Source: Methylobacterium haplocladii (GTDB lineage Bacteria; Pseudomonadota; Alphaproteobacteria; Rhizobiales; Beijerinckiaceae). Taken from it: a stretch of 64,000 nt of DNA. The DNA lies in NCBI RefSeq assembly GCF_007992175.1, contig NZ_BJZT01000005.1:186001-250000 (forward strand), read 5' to 3'. Position numbers and translations under genes: made by a program. A model generated the notes under the pieces. That model saw only the letters and a list, made by a program, of their open reading frames with translations, was not told where the DNA came from and did no database searches. How positions within the stretch are numbered: the stretch's first letter is position 1; each line of letters begins with the position of its first letter. Shown here piece after piece: positions 48,320-55,792 of the stretch.

Positions 48320-48910
48320 ATGATCGCCAAGCCCCGCGCCTTCCTGATCCTGCTCGCCTTCGCCGCCGGCCTGGTGGCGCTTTCGGCCGCGGCGATGATG
48401 TATCTGGCACCGAAGAACGATCAGGCCGTGAGGAGCGCCGTCGGCGGCCCGTTCACGCTGGTGAACCAGGACGGCAAGACGGTCACCGAACGCGATTTCG
48501 CCGGTGCGACGCATCTCGTCTTCTTCGGCTTCACCCATTGCCCGGACGTCTGCCCGACGACGCTGCAGCAGATCACCGATGTGCTCGCCGCGCTCGGCCC
48601 GAAGGCGGACAGGCTCAAGGTCGCCTTCGTCACCGTCGATCCGGAGCGCGACACGCCGGAGGTGCTCAAGACCTACCTGTCGAGCTTCGATTCGCGCATC
48701 ACGGGTCTGACCGGCACGCCGGAACAGGTCGCGGCGACGGTGAAGGCCTATCGCGGCTATGCCCGCAAGGTCGAAGGCAAGGACGGCGACTACGTCATGG
48801 AGCACACGGCGCTGGTCTACGTGGTGGACGGCCGCAACGACTTCGTCAGCGCGCTCAACCTGCAGCGGCCGCCGCAGGACACGGCCAAGGAACTGGCTAA
48901 TCGGATCTGA
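48320..48910 (+). CDS. SCO1/SenC family copper chaperone
   Basis: The 196-residue protein is anchored by an N-terminal membrane segment (FLILLAFAAGLVALSAAAMMY) and has a thioredoxin-like periplasmic domain. It carries the copper-binding CxxxC in HCPDVCPTT and a conserved histidine in MEHTALVYVVD, with VDPERDTPEVLKTY between. SCO proteins deliver copper to cytochrome oxidase CuA. The 3' end overlaps the convergent glycosyltransferase gene by 14 bp. No oxidase gene is nearby. Confidence 0.92.
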   Translation: MIAKPRAFLILLAFAAGLVALSAAAMMYLAPKNDQAVRSAVGGPFTLVNQDGKTVTERDFAGATHLVFFGFTHCPDVCPTTLQQITDVLAALGPKADRLKVAFVTVDPERDTPEVLKTYLSSFDSRITGLTGTPEQVAATVKAYRGYARKVEGKDGDYVMEHTALVYVVDGRNDFVSALNLQRPPQDTAKELANRI

Positions 48911-49980
48911 CGTCGGGCGGCCGTCGCCGCTTCAGGTGCAGCGCCCCGCTGCGGGAGGTGCGCGACAGGCCGTGCTCGGTCTTGTTCCAGCGGTGGGGAT
49001 GCCGGGCGAGTTCGAACACCGCCATCCAGGCGGCGATGCTGACGAGCGCGAAATAGAACGGCATCAGGGCGGTGAAGACCAGGAGGTCGGTCCAGCCGCG
49101 CCGAAGGCAGCCGACGGCCGCCGGAAGCCACATGGCGGCGAAGCCCGCGGCCAGGACGACGAGCGCGCCGGCATTCGTGAGATGCCCGATCAATCCGGCA
49201 TCGGGCTTCGAGGCCGGCAAGGCCCACGCGATTCCGAGCCAGATCGTCAGGAGCGGGTAGAGCAGGGCCGAGACGACGGTGCCGGGCAACAGGACGACGG
49301 CGCACAACGCCTCGGCGAGCCCGAGCCTCCGGACCGCTTCGCGCGGACGTCGGCCGTGGGTGAAGCTCGTCTGCAGGAAGCCCTTGAGCCAGCGGGTCCG
49401 CTGCCGCAGCCAGGCCCGCAGGGTCTTGGGAGCCGCCTCGAAGGTCGGGCTCGGCAGGTCGCCGACGCGATAGCCGGCCAGCGCCAGCCGGATGCCGAGA
49501 TCGGCATCCTCGGTGACGTTCCACGAATCCCAGCCGTGAAGCTCCCGCAGCACCCGCGTGCGGAAATGCGTCGAGGTTCCGCCCAGCGGCATCGGCATCC
49601 GCCACGCCGCCAAGGCGGGCAGCAGCACGTCGAAGAGGCCGGCATACTCGATCGCGAACAGCCGGGTCAGCCAGCTCTCGGCGCAGTTGTCGATGACGAG
49701 GCGGCCCTGCAGGCAGGCGGTCGAAGCCGGTTCGCGCGCAAACCGGTACGCCGCCTCGCGGAGCTGGCCGGGATCGACCTGATCCTCCGCGTCGTAGACG
49801 ACGAGGAGGTCTCCGCGCGCCAGCGGCAAGCCGACGTTGAGCGCCCGCGGCTTCGTTCGCGGCGATCCCGGCGGCACGACGACGACTTCGAAGCGGGCCG
49901 GCAACGCCGCCGCATCGAGCGCTGCGGCGGTCGCGTCGTCGTCGGCTTCGATCAGGATCTTGATGTCGAGCTTGGCCTCC
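48897..49980 (-). pseudogene. Glycosyltransferase family 2, C-terminal part (split by mobile element)
   Basis: This is the 3' part of a GT2 gene cut by the island. It resumes the frame with DYPEAKLDIKILIEADDDATA and contains the second acidic motif (VYDAEDQVDPGQL), the WNVTEDADLGIRLALAGYRV motif with the catalytic TED, and QRTRWLKGFLQT (Q-R-W motif), followed by several membrane segments. These are features of processive or polyprenol-dependent inverting transferases. Joined to 55784-56577, the frame reads through without error (626 codons). It has no start of its own at the break, so the gene is probably inactive. Confidence 0.88.
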
Positions 49981-49989
49981 GGGTAGTCG
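49981..49989. repeat. Target site duplication, left copy
   Basis: GGGTAGTCG at 49981-49989 is repeated at 55784-55792, directly flanking the element. Eight bases (GGGTAGTC) would be the IS1595-family norm; a ninth matching G may be chance. It falls on the Asp-Tyr-Pro codons of the glycosyltransferase. Confidence 0.8.
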
Positions 49990-49990
49990 C

Positions 49991-50029
49991 GGTATTATGC
50001 AGCAATCTCACCCAAAAGCGTTGACGTGA
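49991..50029 (+). repeat. Left terminal inverted repeat
   Basis: The 39-bp left end starts GGTATTATGCAGCAA and contains CTCACCCAAAAGCGTTGA. It differs from the right end at only two positions (16 and 35). Confidence 0.93.
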
Positions 50030-50182
50030 ACGCTAGGGCTATTGGCCTTATGAGGCAACTAAACCAAAGCGATCAGGCTACTGAGCGCTGGAAAGCATGA
50101 CGAAAAACACGAACGACGTCGCCCCGTGAGCGAGATGGGGCGCCCGCTTGCGCTTCGGGTTGTGCGGTGGCAGCAGTCTGCC

Positions 50183-50767
50183 ATGAAGATCGTCAGCCTT
50201 GGCCTGTTCTGCCTAGCCCGTCGAATGATCGATGCCGTTGGCGTTCCGCCAGAACGCTATCCGTTCGATGATGCCTTCACAACGTTGCCAATCGTAAACC
50301 ACTGCTTGGAAGACAATTTTGCTGATTTCTTAGATTTCGACCGCTTGCTGCCCTGTATGAACGACAACAGTTGGACGCCCGAAGTCTTCAGGCAACGATA
50401 CAATGCTGGGCCGGTCTATGCGCATCACGATATGCGCACCGAAGAAAATCGTTCGAAGTTTGTCAGGCGCTCGAATCGGTTTCTCGGCCTGGACGCCTCA
50501 ACCCTTCTCGTTGTGATGGGTGATGCGCCTGCTATTCTCAATGGCGAGCTACAGAGGCTTCGGGCGAACGCGACACGGTTGTTCGGCGACGCCAAGATCC
50601 TCGCAATCGCCTTTGGCGATGGCGCAGACTGGGCCTGCGATGGCGTCGAGATCGCTCGGGTCTATCCGACCGCGCCTACCCAAGATGGCCTGACGTTTCC
50701 GAACCAAGCCGACACAGACGAAGTTGTAGGGCGGATACGGGACGCGGCGGGGCGCCCTCGCGCCTAG
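50183..50767 (+). CDS. DUF1796-like protein (putative papain-like cysteine peptidase family)
   Basis: The 194-residue protein begins MKIVSLGLFCLARRMIDAVG and has ERYPFDDAFTTLP, matching the SLGxxC...PFDW pattern at the start of DUF1796 proteins, which are predicted papain-like peptidases or transferases. The candidate nucleophile is Cys10. Later HHDMRTEENRSKFVRR supplies a histidine pair. I prefer the ATG at 50183 to the GTG at 50126, because the family starts there. GC content is lower than in the host genes. It is cargo next to the left end; its role is unknown. Confidence 0.65.
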   Translation: MKIVSLGLFCLARRMIDAVGVPPERYPFDDAFTTLPIVNHCLEDNFADFLDFDRLLPCMNDNSWTPEVFRQRYNAGPVYAHHDMRTEENRSKFVRRSNRFLGLDASTLLVVMGDAPAILNGELQRLRANATRLFGDAKILAIAFGDGADWACDGVEIARVYPTAPTQDGLTFPNQADTDEVVGRIRDAAGRPRA

Positions 50768-50830
50768 GCCGGCAGGGCTGAGAGTTGAGCGGGGACCTGC
50801 CGAGCTTCTACCCGGCTCGGGAACCGTCCC

Positions 50831-50844
50831 TAAAAGCGTTGAGG
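50831..50844 (+). repeat. Internal copy of the TIR core (left)
   Basis: TAAAAGCGTTGAGG repeats the inner part of the terminal repeat (AAAAGCGTTGA plus C/G and G) 800 bp inside the left end. An inverted partner, TCAACGCTTTTA, lies at 54126-54137. Confidence 0.6.
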
Positions 50845-50860
50845 AGGATGTAAATGCCAA

Positions 50861-51076
50861 TCAGACCTGGACAACCTCCGGTTGTTCAGGGCCATATTGA
50901 ACGAAGAGTGCGGGCTCGGTCTCGTCTTCGTCTACGCCGGCAAAACTGTTAGCAACCCGTTCTTTCCAAAGGAGATCCCACGCAGCCATGTGCTGATCCT
51001 GGGCTGCGAGCGTTTCGCGGATTGACTCCTCGATTGCAACCAATGCACCTCTGTGTTGCGTGTCGCGGCTATGCAT
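50861..51076 (-). CDS. Small acidic protein divergent from the deaminase gene
   Basis: This 71-residue frame starts MHSRDTQHRGALVAIEES and ends FVQYGPEQPEVVQV. A GAGG element lies 8 bases before its ATG. It is acidic (VDEDETEP), has no membrane segment, and is divergent from the deaminase gene with 54 bp between the start codons. I recognise no family. The position invites a link to control of the deaminase, but the sequence gives no direct evidence. The region might instead be non-coding. Confidence 0.45.
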   Translation of the reverse strand: MHSRDTQHRGALVAIEESIRETLAAQDQHMAAWDLLWKERVANSFAGVDEDETEPALFVQYGPEQPEVVQV

Positions 51077-51130
51077 GGTCCATCCTCAGGCCATCGCTTG
51101 ATAGCAAAACAAGAACGAACCGTGAAGTCG

Positions 51131-52756
51131 ATGGTTGCAAAAATTCCGTTAATCCGGACCCCCGAGCTGTTCATCGGATTTGTTGCCCCAATTGGCGCGG
51201 ACGTAAAAGGGTGCATCGCCGACTTCCGAAAGTGCTTTGAGGAACTCAAGTATAATGTTGAAGAAATCAAGGCGACAGATGTATTTGATAGTTTGAAAGA
51301 TATTATAACGCCTGACATTGCCCTCGATAAAACGAGTCAATATAAAAGATACAATTCATATATTAAATATGGAAACAAGCTAAGAGCCGAGTTTGGAGAC
51401 AATGCCTTTCTCGCCGCTATCGCTATAGGCAAAATTATAAAACTTCGGCAGCAAAATATCAGTATCGGTAAATGCACGCCTTTTGAAAAAACCGTATATC
51501 TCATACATCAGTTTAAGCGCAAAGAAGAAATTAGCCTACTAAGATCCGTTTATGGACGCTTATTCTATCAGGTGTCGCTTTACTCTCGACGCGGAGCACG
51601 AGTTGACAATCTCGCAACGATTTTTGCCAGCGACGAGGGATCCGCGAATATAAATGAATTTAAAGCCCAAGCAGAAAGCATTATACAGATCGATGAAGAC
51701 GAGAAAAATACTGATCACGGTCAGCGCGTATCTAAAGTTTTTAGTGACGGAGATTTAATTATTAGTGACGACGTCCAAACGCCATCCACATACACTCAAG
51801 CAAAACGCTTTTGTGAACTACTGTTTGGAGCAAATTTTATATCTCCAAACAAAAACGAATACGGCATGTTTATAGCAAAGGCGGCTGCTCTCAGGACGCT
51901 TGATTTGTCAAGGCAGGTTGGGGCTGCCATATTTTCTTGCGAAGGCGAAATCGTATCTATCGGTTCCAATGAGGTGCCGAAAGGAACGGGCGGCACATAT
52001 TGGTGTGACGATGATTTTGACGACCGCGAGTATCTTAGAAAACAGGATTCCAATGACAAGAGAAAAAAAGAAATACTTTCAGAAATAGCAAATATCTTTG
52101 ACCAGAAATTAGAAGACATACTTTCGTCCCAAAAAATACAAGACTCACAATTTATGGATGCTCTGGAGTATGGGCGAATTGTTCATGCTGAAATGTCCGC
52201 AATATCTGATGCAGCTCGACTCGGGCATCCGACGAAAGGCAGCTCATTGTATTGCACAACCTTCCCTTGCCACATGTGTGCTAAACATATTGTAGCCGCC
52301 GGTATAAAAAAGGTAATATTTTTAGAGCCATATCCAAAAAGTCTTGTAACAAAATTACATAGTGACTCTATCTTGGTAGAAGGTAGCGATAGAGGAAAAT
52401 ATAAAGATTTTCCTTCTGCGGAATTTGAACATTTTTTTGGAATATCTCCCCGCAGATACAGAGAACTGTTTGAGCGGGGTAGCAGAAAAAATGCAGACGG
52501 GTCCTTCAAGGAATGGATCTTTAATCCTCCGCGCCCAAATCTAAGTATTACAACGCCATACTATAGTCAAGACGAGACAAAAATATTTGCGGACGTAATT
52601 GCTACTTATATGAGACTGAAAAACCTTCCCCCTGATATTCTTGACCCTAAACCGCTATCCCAAGCTAATCCCGCAGTTTCCACAACCGGACGTTCGAGCG
52701 CCAGCCAGCGTCGGAAATCCGTCCCTGCTGACAAGCCCGTGAGAGGTTCTGAATAA
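51131..52756 (+). CDS. AvcD-like anti-phage deoxycytidylate/dCTP deaminase with N-terminal kinase-like domain
   Basis: The 541-residue protein has two parts. The N-terminal half begins ELFIGFVAPIGADVKGCIAD, a glycine-rich loop of nucleotide-kinase-like type seen in anti-phage dCTP deaminases. The C-terminal zinc deaminase has LSRQVGAAIFSCEGEIVSIG, NEVPKGTGGTYW, His352-Ala-Glu (catalytic) and Cys380/Cys383 in PCHMC. Proteins of this architecture (AvcD and relatives) deplete dCTP/dCMP during phage infection. The start at 51131 lies just before the domain; an earlier frame start at 51053 would overlap the divergent gene. The gene is strikingly AT-rich, so it is foreign to this genome. The last ~25 residues are encoded antisense to the neighbouring IS accessory gene. 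Confidence 0.85.
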   Translation: MVAKIPLIRTPELFIGFVAPIGADVKGCIADFRKCFEELKYNVEEIKATDVFDSLKDIITPDIALDKTSQYKRYNSYIKYGNKLRAEFGDNAFLAAIAIGKIIKLRQQNISIGKCTPFEKTVYLIHQFKRKEEISLLRSVYGRLFYQVSLYSRRGARVDNLATIFASDEGSANINEFKAQAESIIQIDEDEKNTDHGQRVSKVFSDGDLIISDDVQTPSTYTQAKRFCELLFGANFISPNKNEYGMFIAKAAALRTLDLSRQVGAAIFSCEGEIVSIGSNEVPKGTGGTYWCDDDFDDREYLRKQDSNDKRKKEILSEIANIFDQKLEDILSSQKIQDSQFMDALEYGRIVHAEMSAISDAARLGHPTKGSSLYCTTFPCHMCAKHIVAAGIKKVIFLEPYPKSLVTKLHSDSILVEGSDRGKYKDFPSAEFEHFFGISPRRYRELFERGSRKNADGSFKEWIFNPPRPNLSITTPYYSQDETKIFADVIATYMRLKNLPPDILDPKPLSQANPAVSTTGRSSASQRRKSVPADKPVRGSE

Positions 52757-53099
52757 GCCGATATGCTACGGCCTTGCGCAGCATCATGTCCCTGTCGTCC
52801 CACCCCTTCATGCGGATGACGGCCAGCGCAATCTCTCGCGTGGTGAGGGGCTTCCCCGCTTCCTCTAGGGCTCGCTTGCAGAGCTTGAACATCTCCCCGT
52901 AGGCGAACAGCCGGTTGAGATGGGCGTATGCCGGGAAACGCGTCTGTGTGCCCGGAGACAAGTCATAGAGCGACAGAACGGCAGTGAGGCTCGACAGGTC
53001 GCGCTCGGCCGCGTCGAGCTGCCGGCGTAGTTCCGCAATGTGTGCCTCAACCTGATCCCGCTTGGCGCGGAGCGTGGTGACGACCTGGGGAAGCGCCAT
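52665..53099 (-). CDS. IS accessory protein, coiled-coil, unknown
   Basis: The 144-residue protein has an N-terminal coiled coil (LRAKRDQVEAHIAELRRQLDAAERDL) and a C-terminal part (GKPLTTREIALAVIRMKGW) that looks like a winged-helix DNA-binding segment. Its ATG comes one base after the transposase stop (TGAGATG), so it is translationally coupled to the transposase and belongs to the IS core, not to the cargo. It is GC-rich like the transposase. Its 3' end overlaps the convergent deaminase gene by 92 bp. It may regulate or help transposition. Confidence 0.7.
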   Translation of the reverse strand: MALPQVVTTLRAKRDQVEAHIAELRRQLDAAERDLSSLTAVLSLYDLSPGTQTRFPAYAHLNRLFAYGEMFKLCKRALEEAGKPLTTREIALAVIRMKGWDDRDMMLRKAVAYRLIQNLSRACQQGRISDAGWRSNVRLWKLRD

Positions 53100-53100
53100 C

Positions 53101-54069
53101 TCAGGCGGCCTTCTGGTGACGCTGCCAGTAGCCCTTCCACACCTGAGACGGCGCGTGGCGCAGGCTGGCTCCCGTCATCATCAGATACTGCTCACCGTTG
53201 CTGACGCGACGGTAGTTCTCACGCCAAGCCATCTCACCGGCATAGGCGGCGAGGTAGGGGCCAGCGACGTGGTGATGGATGCCCATCTCAGAACGGCGAA
53301 GGCGGGAGAAGAACGACTCCGCTTGGTTCGTGCAGGCCTCGCCGTCGCTGTAGGCCTGCTGATGGTTGATGCGGTGGGTCAGGAACGTCTCGTGCAGTTT
53401 ATTCCAACCGGCTGCCTCGTCAGCGTGAACGACGCTGCCGGGGGCGACACGAGCCTTAATTGTCTCAATTGACTCGGCCTCGGCGCGGAAGGCGAAGGTG
53501 AGAGCCTTGCCCTTGCGCTCGCGGATAACGACCACGACCCGACGCTTGCCGGTTTGGTTCTCGGCGAGGCGACGGTCGCGGCGATCCTCCTTGCGGTTCT
53601 CAGGACGGACGTGGCCGCCAAAGTACGCTCCGTCCACTTCGACCGTGCCGGAAACGGTGGCTTCGGCGGACTCGGCGGCGACGGCCTCGCGGAGCTTGTG
53701 CGCCATCACAAACGCCGTCCGGTACTGGCAATCGAGGTCGCGGGAGAGTTGGAGGGCAGAGTGACCCTTGGCACCGTTGGCGAAGATGGCGATGGCGAGA
53801 AGGTGGTCGCGGATCGGCAGCTTGCGGCTAGCGAAGATGGTGCCCGACGTGACGCTGTATTGATGGCGGCAGCCGGCGCACTTGAAGAGCTTGCGGGTGG
53901 CGATGAAGGAGTGCTTGAGGCAGCCGCAGCGCGGGCAGAAGGGTTCGCCGTTCGTATCGCACCAGCGGATCAGCTTGAACGTCGTCCAGGCCCCGTCGTC
54001 CGACAGCCGCGCGACTTTGGCGAGGGAGAGGGAGCGAGCGGCGCGGGAGAGAAGGAAGTGCTGGGCCAC
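53101..54069 (-). CDS. IS1595-family transposase (ISXO2-like DDE)
   Basis: The 322-residue transposase has an N-terminal zinc ribbon (CPRCGC and CAGCRHQYS in the first 75 residues) and the ISXO2-like catalytic domain. The acidic residues are in VEVDGAYFGG, VVHADEAAGWNK and TNQAESFFSRLRR. A GTG start at 54069 begins MAQHFLLS, and a palindrome lies just upstream at 54074-54100. It is the only transposase in the island and should act on the 39-bp ends. It looks intact. Confidence 0.93.
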   Translation of the reverse strand: MAQHFLLSRAARSLSLAKVARLSDDGAWTTFKLIRWCDTNGEPFCPRCGCLKHSFIATRKLFKCAGCRHQYSVTSGTIFASRKLPIRDHLLAIAIFANGAKGHSALQLSRDLDCQYRTAFVMAHKLREAVAAESAEATVSGTVEVDGAYFGGHVRPENRKEDRRDRRLAENQTGKRRVVVVIRERKGKALTFAFRAEAESIETIKARVAPGSVVHADEAAGWNKLHETFLTHRINHQQAYSDGEACTNQAESFFSRLRRSEMGIHHHVAGPYLAAYAGEMAWRENYRRVSNGEQYLMMTGASLRHAPSQVWKGYWQRHQKAA

Positions 54070-54073
54070 AGCG

Positions 54074-54100
54074 TCACCTGAACGTTTTGCGTTGAGGTGA
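54074..54100. promoter_or_regulatory. Palindrome upstream of the transposase, possible operator
   Basis: TCACCT at 54074-54079 and AGGTGA at 54095-54100 form the arms of an imperfect palindrome whose middle, ACGTTTTGCGTTGAGGTGAG, resembles the inner TIR sequence (AAAAGCGTTGAGGTGAG). Binding of the transposase or its partner here could give autoregulation (inference). Confidence 0.45.
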
Positions 54101-54125
54101 GTTATATTGTCAATAAGATATCAGG

Positions 54126-54137
54126 TCAACGCTTTTA
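54126..54137 (-). repeat. Internal copy of the TIR core (right)
   Basis: TCAACGCTTTTA is the exact inverse complement of TAAAAGCGTTGA at 50831-50842. The pair encloses the small divergent gene, the deaminase, the accessory gene and the transposase. Confidence 0.55.
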
Positions 54138-54179
54138 ATCGCCCTTGACCGTTAAAAACGTCCATGTTACCGAATTTGC

Positions 54180-54440
54180 GTGATGACGCCTGAGCAATGC
54201 CGCGCTGCCCGTAGTTGGCTCGGTTGGCCGCAGCAAGAGCTGGCCAAGCGATCGAACGTGGGCCTAAGCACAATACGCCAGTTTGAGAGCGGCCTCCGTA
54301 ACCCCATCGCCAACAACCTGTCGGCGCTGAGACGGGCGTTGGAGGAGGCTGGTATCGTGCTGATGACAGATCCGGCCGGGATCACCTTCGTTGGCAACCC
54401 CGGCACGGAGACTCAGAACGGCAGCGGAGATGCGCCGTGA
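54180..54440 (+). CDS. XRE-family HTH regulator
   Basis: The 86-residue protein is a single Cro/C1-type helix-turn-helix: TPEQCRAARSWLGWPQQELA, then KRSNVGLSTIRQFESG as the recognition region and LRRALEEAGIVLM. Such small regulators often control the mobile element or defence gene beside them. It lies between the transposase and the small minus-strand HTH-like gene, with 28 bp overlap of 3' ends. The target is unknown. Confidence 0.8.
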   Translation: MMTPEQCRAARSWLGWPQQELAKRSNVGLSTIRQFESGLRNPIANNLSALRRALEEAGIVLMTDPAGITFVGNPGTETQNGSGDAP

Positions 54441-54607
54441 TGCGAGAGGCCGCGCACGATCTTGGAGACCGTGCCGCCGTTAACGCAGAAGTAATGCGAA
54501 GCCTTCGACTGACTCCACTCAAGTACCAAAACGGCGTGGAGGATGTGGCAGGCGGTGAGATGGTCGCAAGGAAACTCGGGAATCATAGCTGGTCCTCGTC
54601 GCCACAC
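54413..54607 (-). CDS. Small HTH-like protein
   Basis: The 64-residue frame contains LEWSQSKASHYFCVNGGTVS and KIVRGLSHHGASPLPF. The pattern W-S-x-x-x-x-x-x-F-x-V-N-x-G-T-V-S followed by R-G and a terminal P-L-P-F is familiar from small alphaproteobacterial HTH-like proteins found next to mobile genes. The GTG at 54607 is the outermost start; an ATG at 54586 is possible. It is convergent with the XRE gene. Moderate support only. Confidence 0.5.
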   Translation of the reverse strand: MWRRGPAMIPEFPCDHLTACHILHAVLVLEWSQSKASHYFCVNGGTVSKIVRGLSHHGASPLPF

Positions 54608-54842
54608 AGGCGAGTTCTAGGATCCGGCTTGAACGAAACGCCCAAAAATGCGATTTTACGGCTGCGGGCCTCGCTTTTTGGTCGCTTGTCCAAACCGGAC
54701 GGTGATTGAGTTGCAGGGTTCGGCCTGAGGTCGGTGTTAGCGCACCGACCTCAGGCCATCAGGCTCTTCTGAGCCCATGGCAGCCGACCATGATGTTCTC
54801 CTCCGGTTAGCGCCGGTCAGGACGCGGGGTGGAACAGGTAGC

Positions 54843-55613
54843 TCACTCAAAGAAACCTTTGGACGAGCCGGCATCTGGGCCGTTCGGCGGTGAGACGCCG
54901 GACGGCCCATTCTTTTGGGATGGTACTGCGTAAAGAGCCCCATCCTTTACAAGGCGACCCTGCCTAACTAAGCGTGATAAGGCGCTGTAGCCGTATTGCG
55001 GGTTCTTGGTAACTCGTTCAACGAACTCATCGTTGTTGCGCAAAGCTTCCATTAGGGTCTTGGGCCTAATCGGACCATTCTCTAATATGAATTTGGCAAT
55101 GAATAGTCCGACGCCAGTCAAGCCACTTTCGTCGGCATCATCATCGAGATCGCCAGATTGACTTAAGGCGTCATAGAGTGCAGCCGAATAGACTTTGTCC
55201 GCGTGCCTGACGACTTGCCCATCATCCTCCATACGCTCTAAAGCAGCGTAAAGACCGTTAGGGTTGCGAGCTAAACGCTCTTTTACCTCTTCGTTGTCGC
55301 CATCTCGTATGCCTTGAGCAATCTCCTTTGGAAGCAATCCTCGGGTAGCGGCGCTTATCACAGGCTCAATCGCGCGACGCCAAACGGAGCGAGTGGCTTC
55401 TCCTCCGTCTGAGGCCGGCATTATAGAAAACAGAGTGGCTTTGAACTGTGCAGGCAAAATGAGCGAGATCGCCTCAAACCAGCGGTCTTCCTGCTCAAGC
55501 TTACTTTGAAGCCGACCAATCTCAGCTGCGATCTCGTCGCGTTCGACCCTTCGACGAAGGATCTCTTCGCGCGTCAAGCTAAAGTTCCAAGAGGATGATT
55601 CGGACACGCGCAC
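54843..55613 (-). CDS. Protein with coiled coil and two tandem winged-helix-like repeats
   Basis: The 256-residue protein has an N-terminal coiled coil (residues about 12-50), a linker, and two similar units: GLLPKEIAQGIRDGDNEEVK followed by NPNGLYAALERMEDDGQVVR, and PIRPKTLMEALRNNDEFVER followed by NPQYGYSALSRLVRQGRLVK. Each ends in (K/A)-x-Y-(S/A), as in winged-helix DNA-binding domains. A GTG start at 55613 follows GGAG. Base composition is lower in GC than the host. I recognise no named family. It is the last cargo gene before the right end and could be a regulator or a DNA-binding defence partner. Confidence 0.6.
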   Translation of the reverse strand: MRVSESSSWNFSLTREEILRRRVERDEIAAEIGRLQSKLEQEDRWFEAISLILPAQFKATLFSIMPASDGGEATRSVWRRAIEPVISAATRGLLPKEIAQGIRDGDNEEVKERLARNPNGLYAALERMEDDGQVVRHADKVYSAALYDALSQSGDLDDDADESGLTGVGLFIAKFILENGPIRPKTLMEALRNNDEFVERVTKNPQYGYSALSRLVRQGRLVKDGALYAVPSQKNGPSGVSPPNGPDAGSSKGFFE

Positions 55614-55744
55614 GACTCCAACCCCGGTCTTATCGCCGATATCCCTTTACCCCGCAATAGCGACAGGGATGAAGACAGGAGGTTAGGAGATACGGGCATC
55701 CGAAGGTTCGAACCTAATAAGGTCACTTGGCATCGCTTCACCAC

Positions 55745-55783
55745 TCACCTCAACGCTTTTGGGTGAGCTTGCTGCATAATACC
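55745..55783 (-). repeat. Right terminal inverted repeat
   Basis: The 39-bp right end reads, on the minus strand, GGTATTATGCAGCAAG then CTCACCCAAAAGCGTTGAGG, matching the left end at 37 of 39 positions. Confidence 0.93.
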
Positions 55784-55792
55784 GGGTAGTCG
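55784..55792. repeat. Target site duplication, right copy
   Basis: GGGTAGTCG, identical to 49981-49989, follows the right end of the element directly. Confidence 0.8.

Larger units (their letters stand above)
49989..55783. mobile_element. IS1595/ISXO2-type transporter element carrying a putative defence gene
   Basis: The 5.8-kb element has 39-bp terminal inverted repeats (37 of 39 identical), flanking direct repeats and one IS1595-type transposase gene with an accessory gene. Its cargo is not needed for transposition: a DUF1796 protein, a 71-residue protein, an AvcD-like deaminase, an XRE regulator, a small HTH-like protein and a winged-helix repeat protein. Much of it is AT-rich compared with the host. 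It interrupts a glycosyltransferase gene, and exact removal restores the frame, so insertion is recent enough for the two halves to remain clean. Precise outer base is uncertain by two bases at the left end. Confidence 0.9.

Noticed and set aside
54437..54709. Plus-strand 90-residue frame after the XRE gene
   Set aside because: It lies antisense to the small HTH-like gene at 54413-54607, which has the more protein-like sequence.
55703..55716. tRNA T-loop-like GGTTCGAACC near the right end of the island
   Set aside because: There is no acceptor stem, D-arm or anticodon arm in the right positions.
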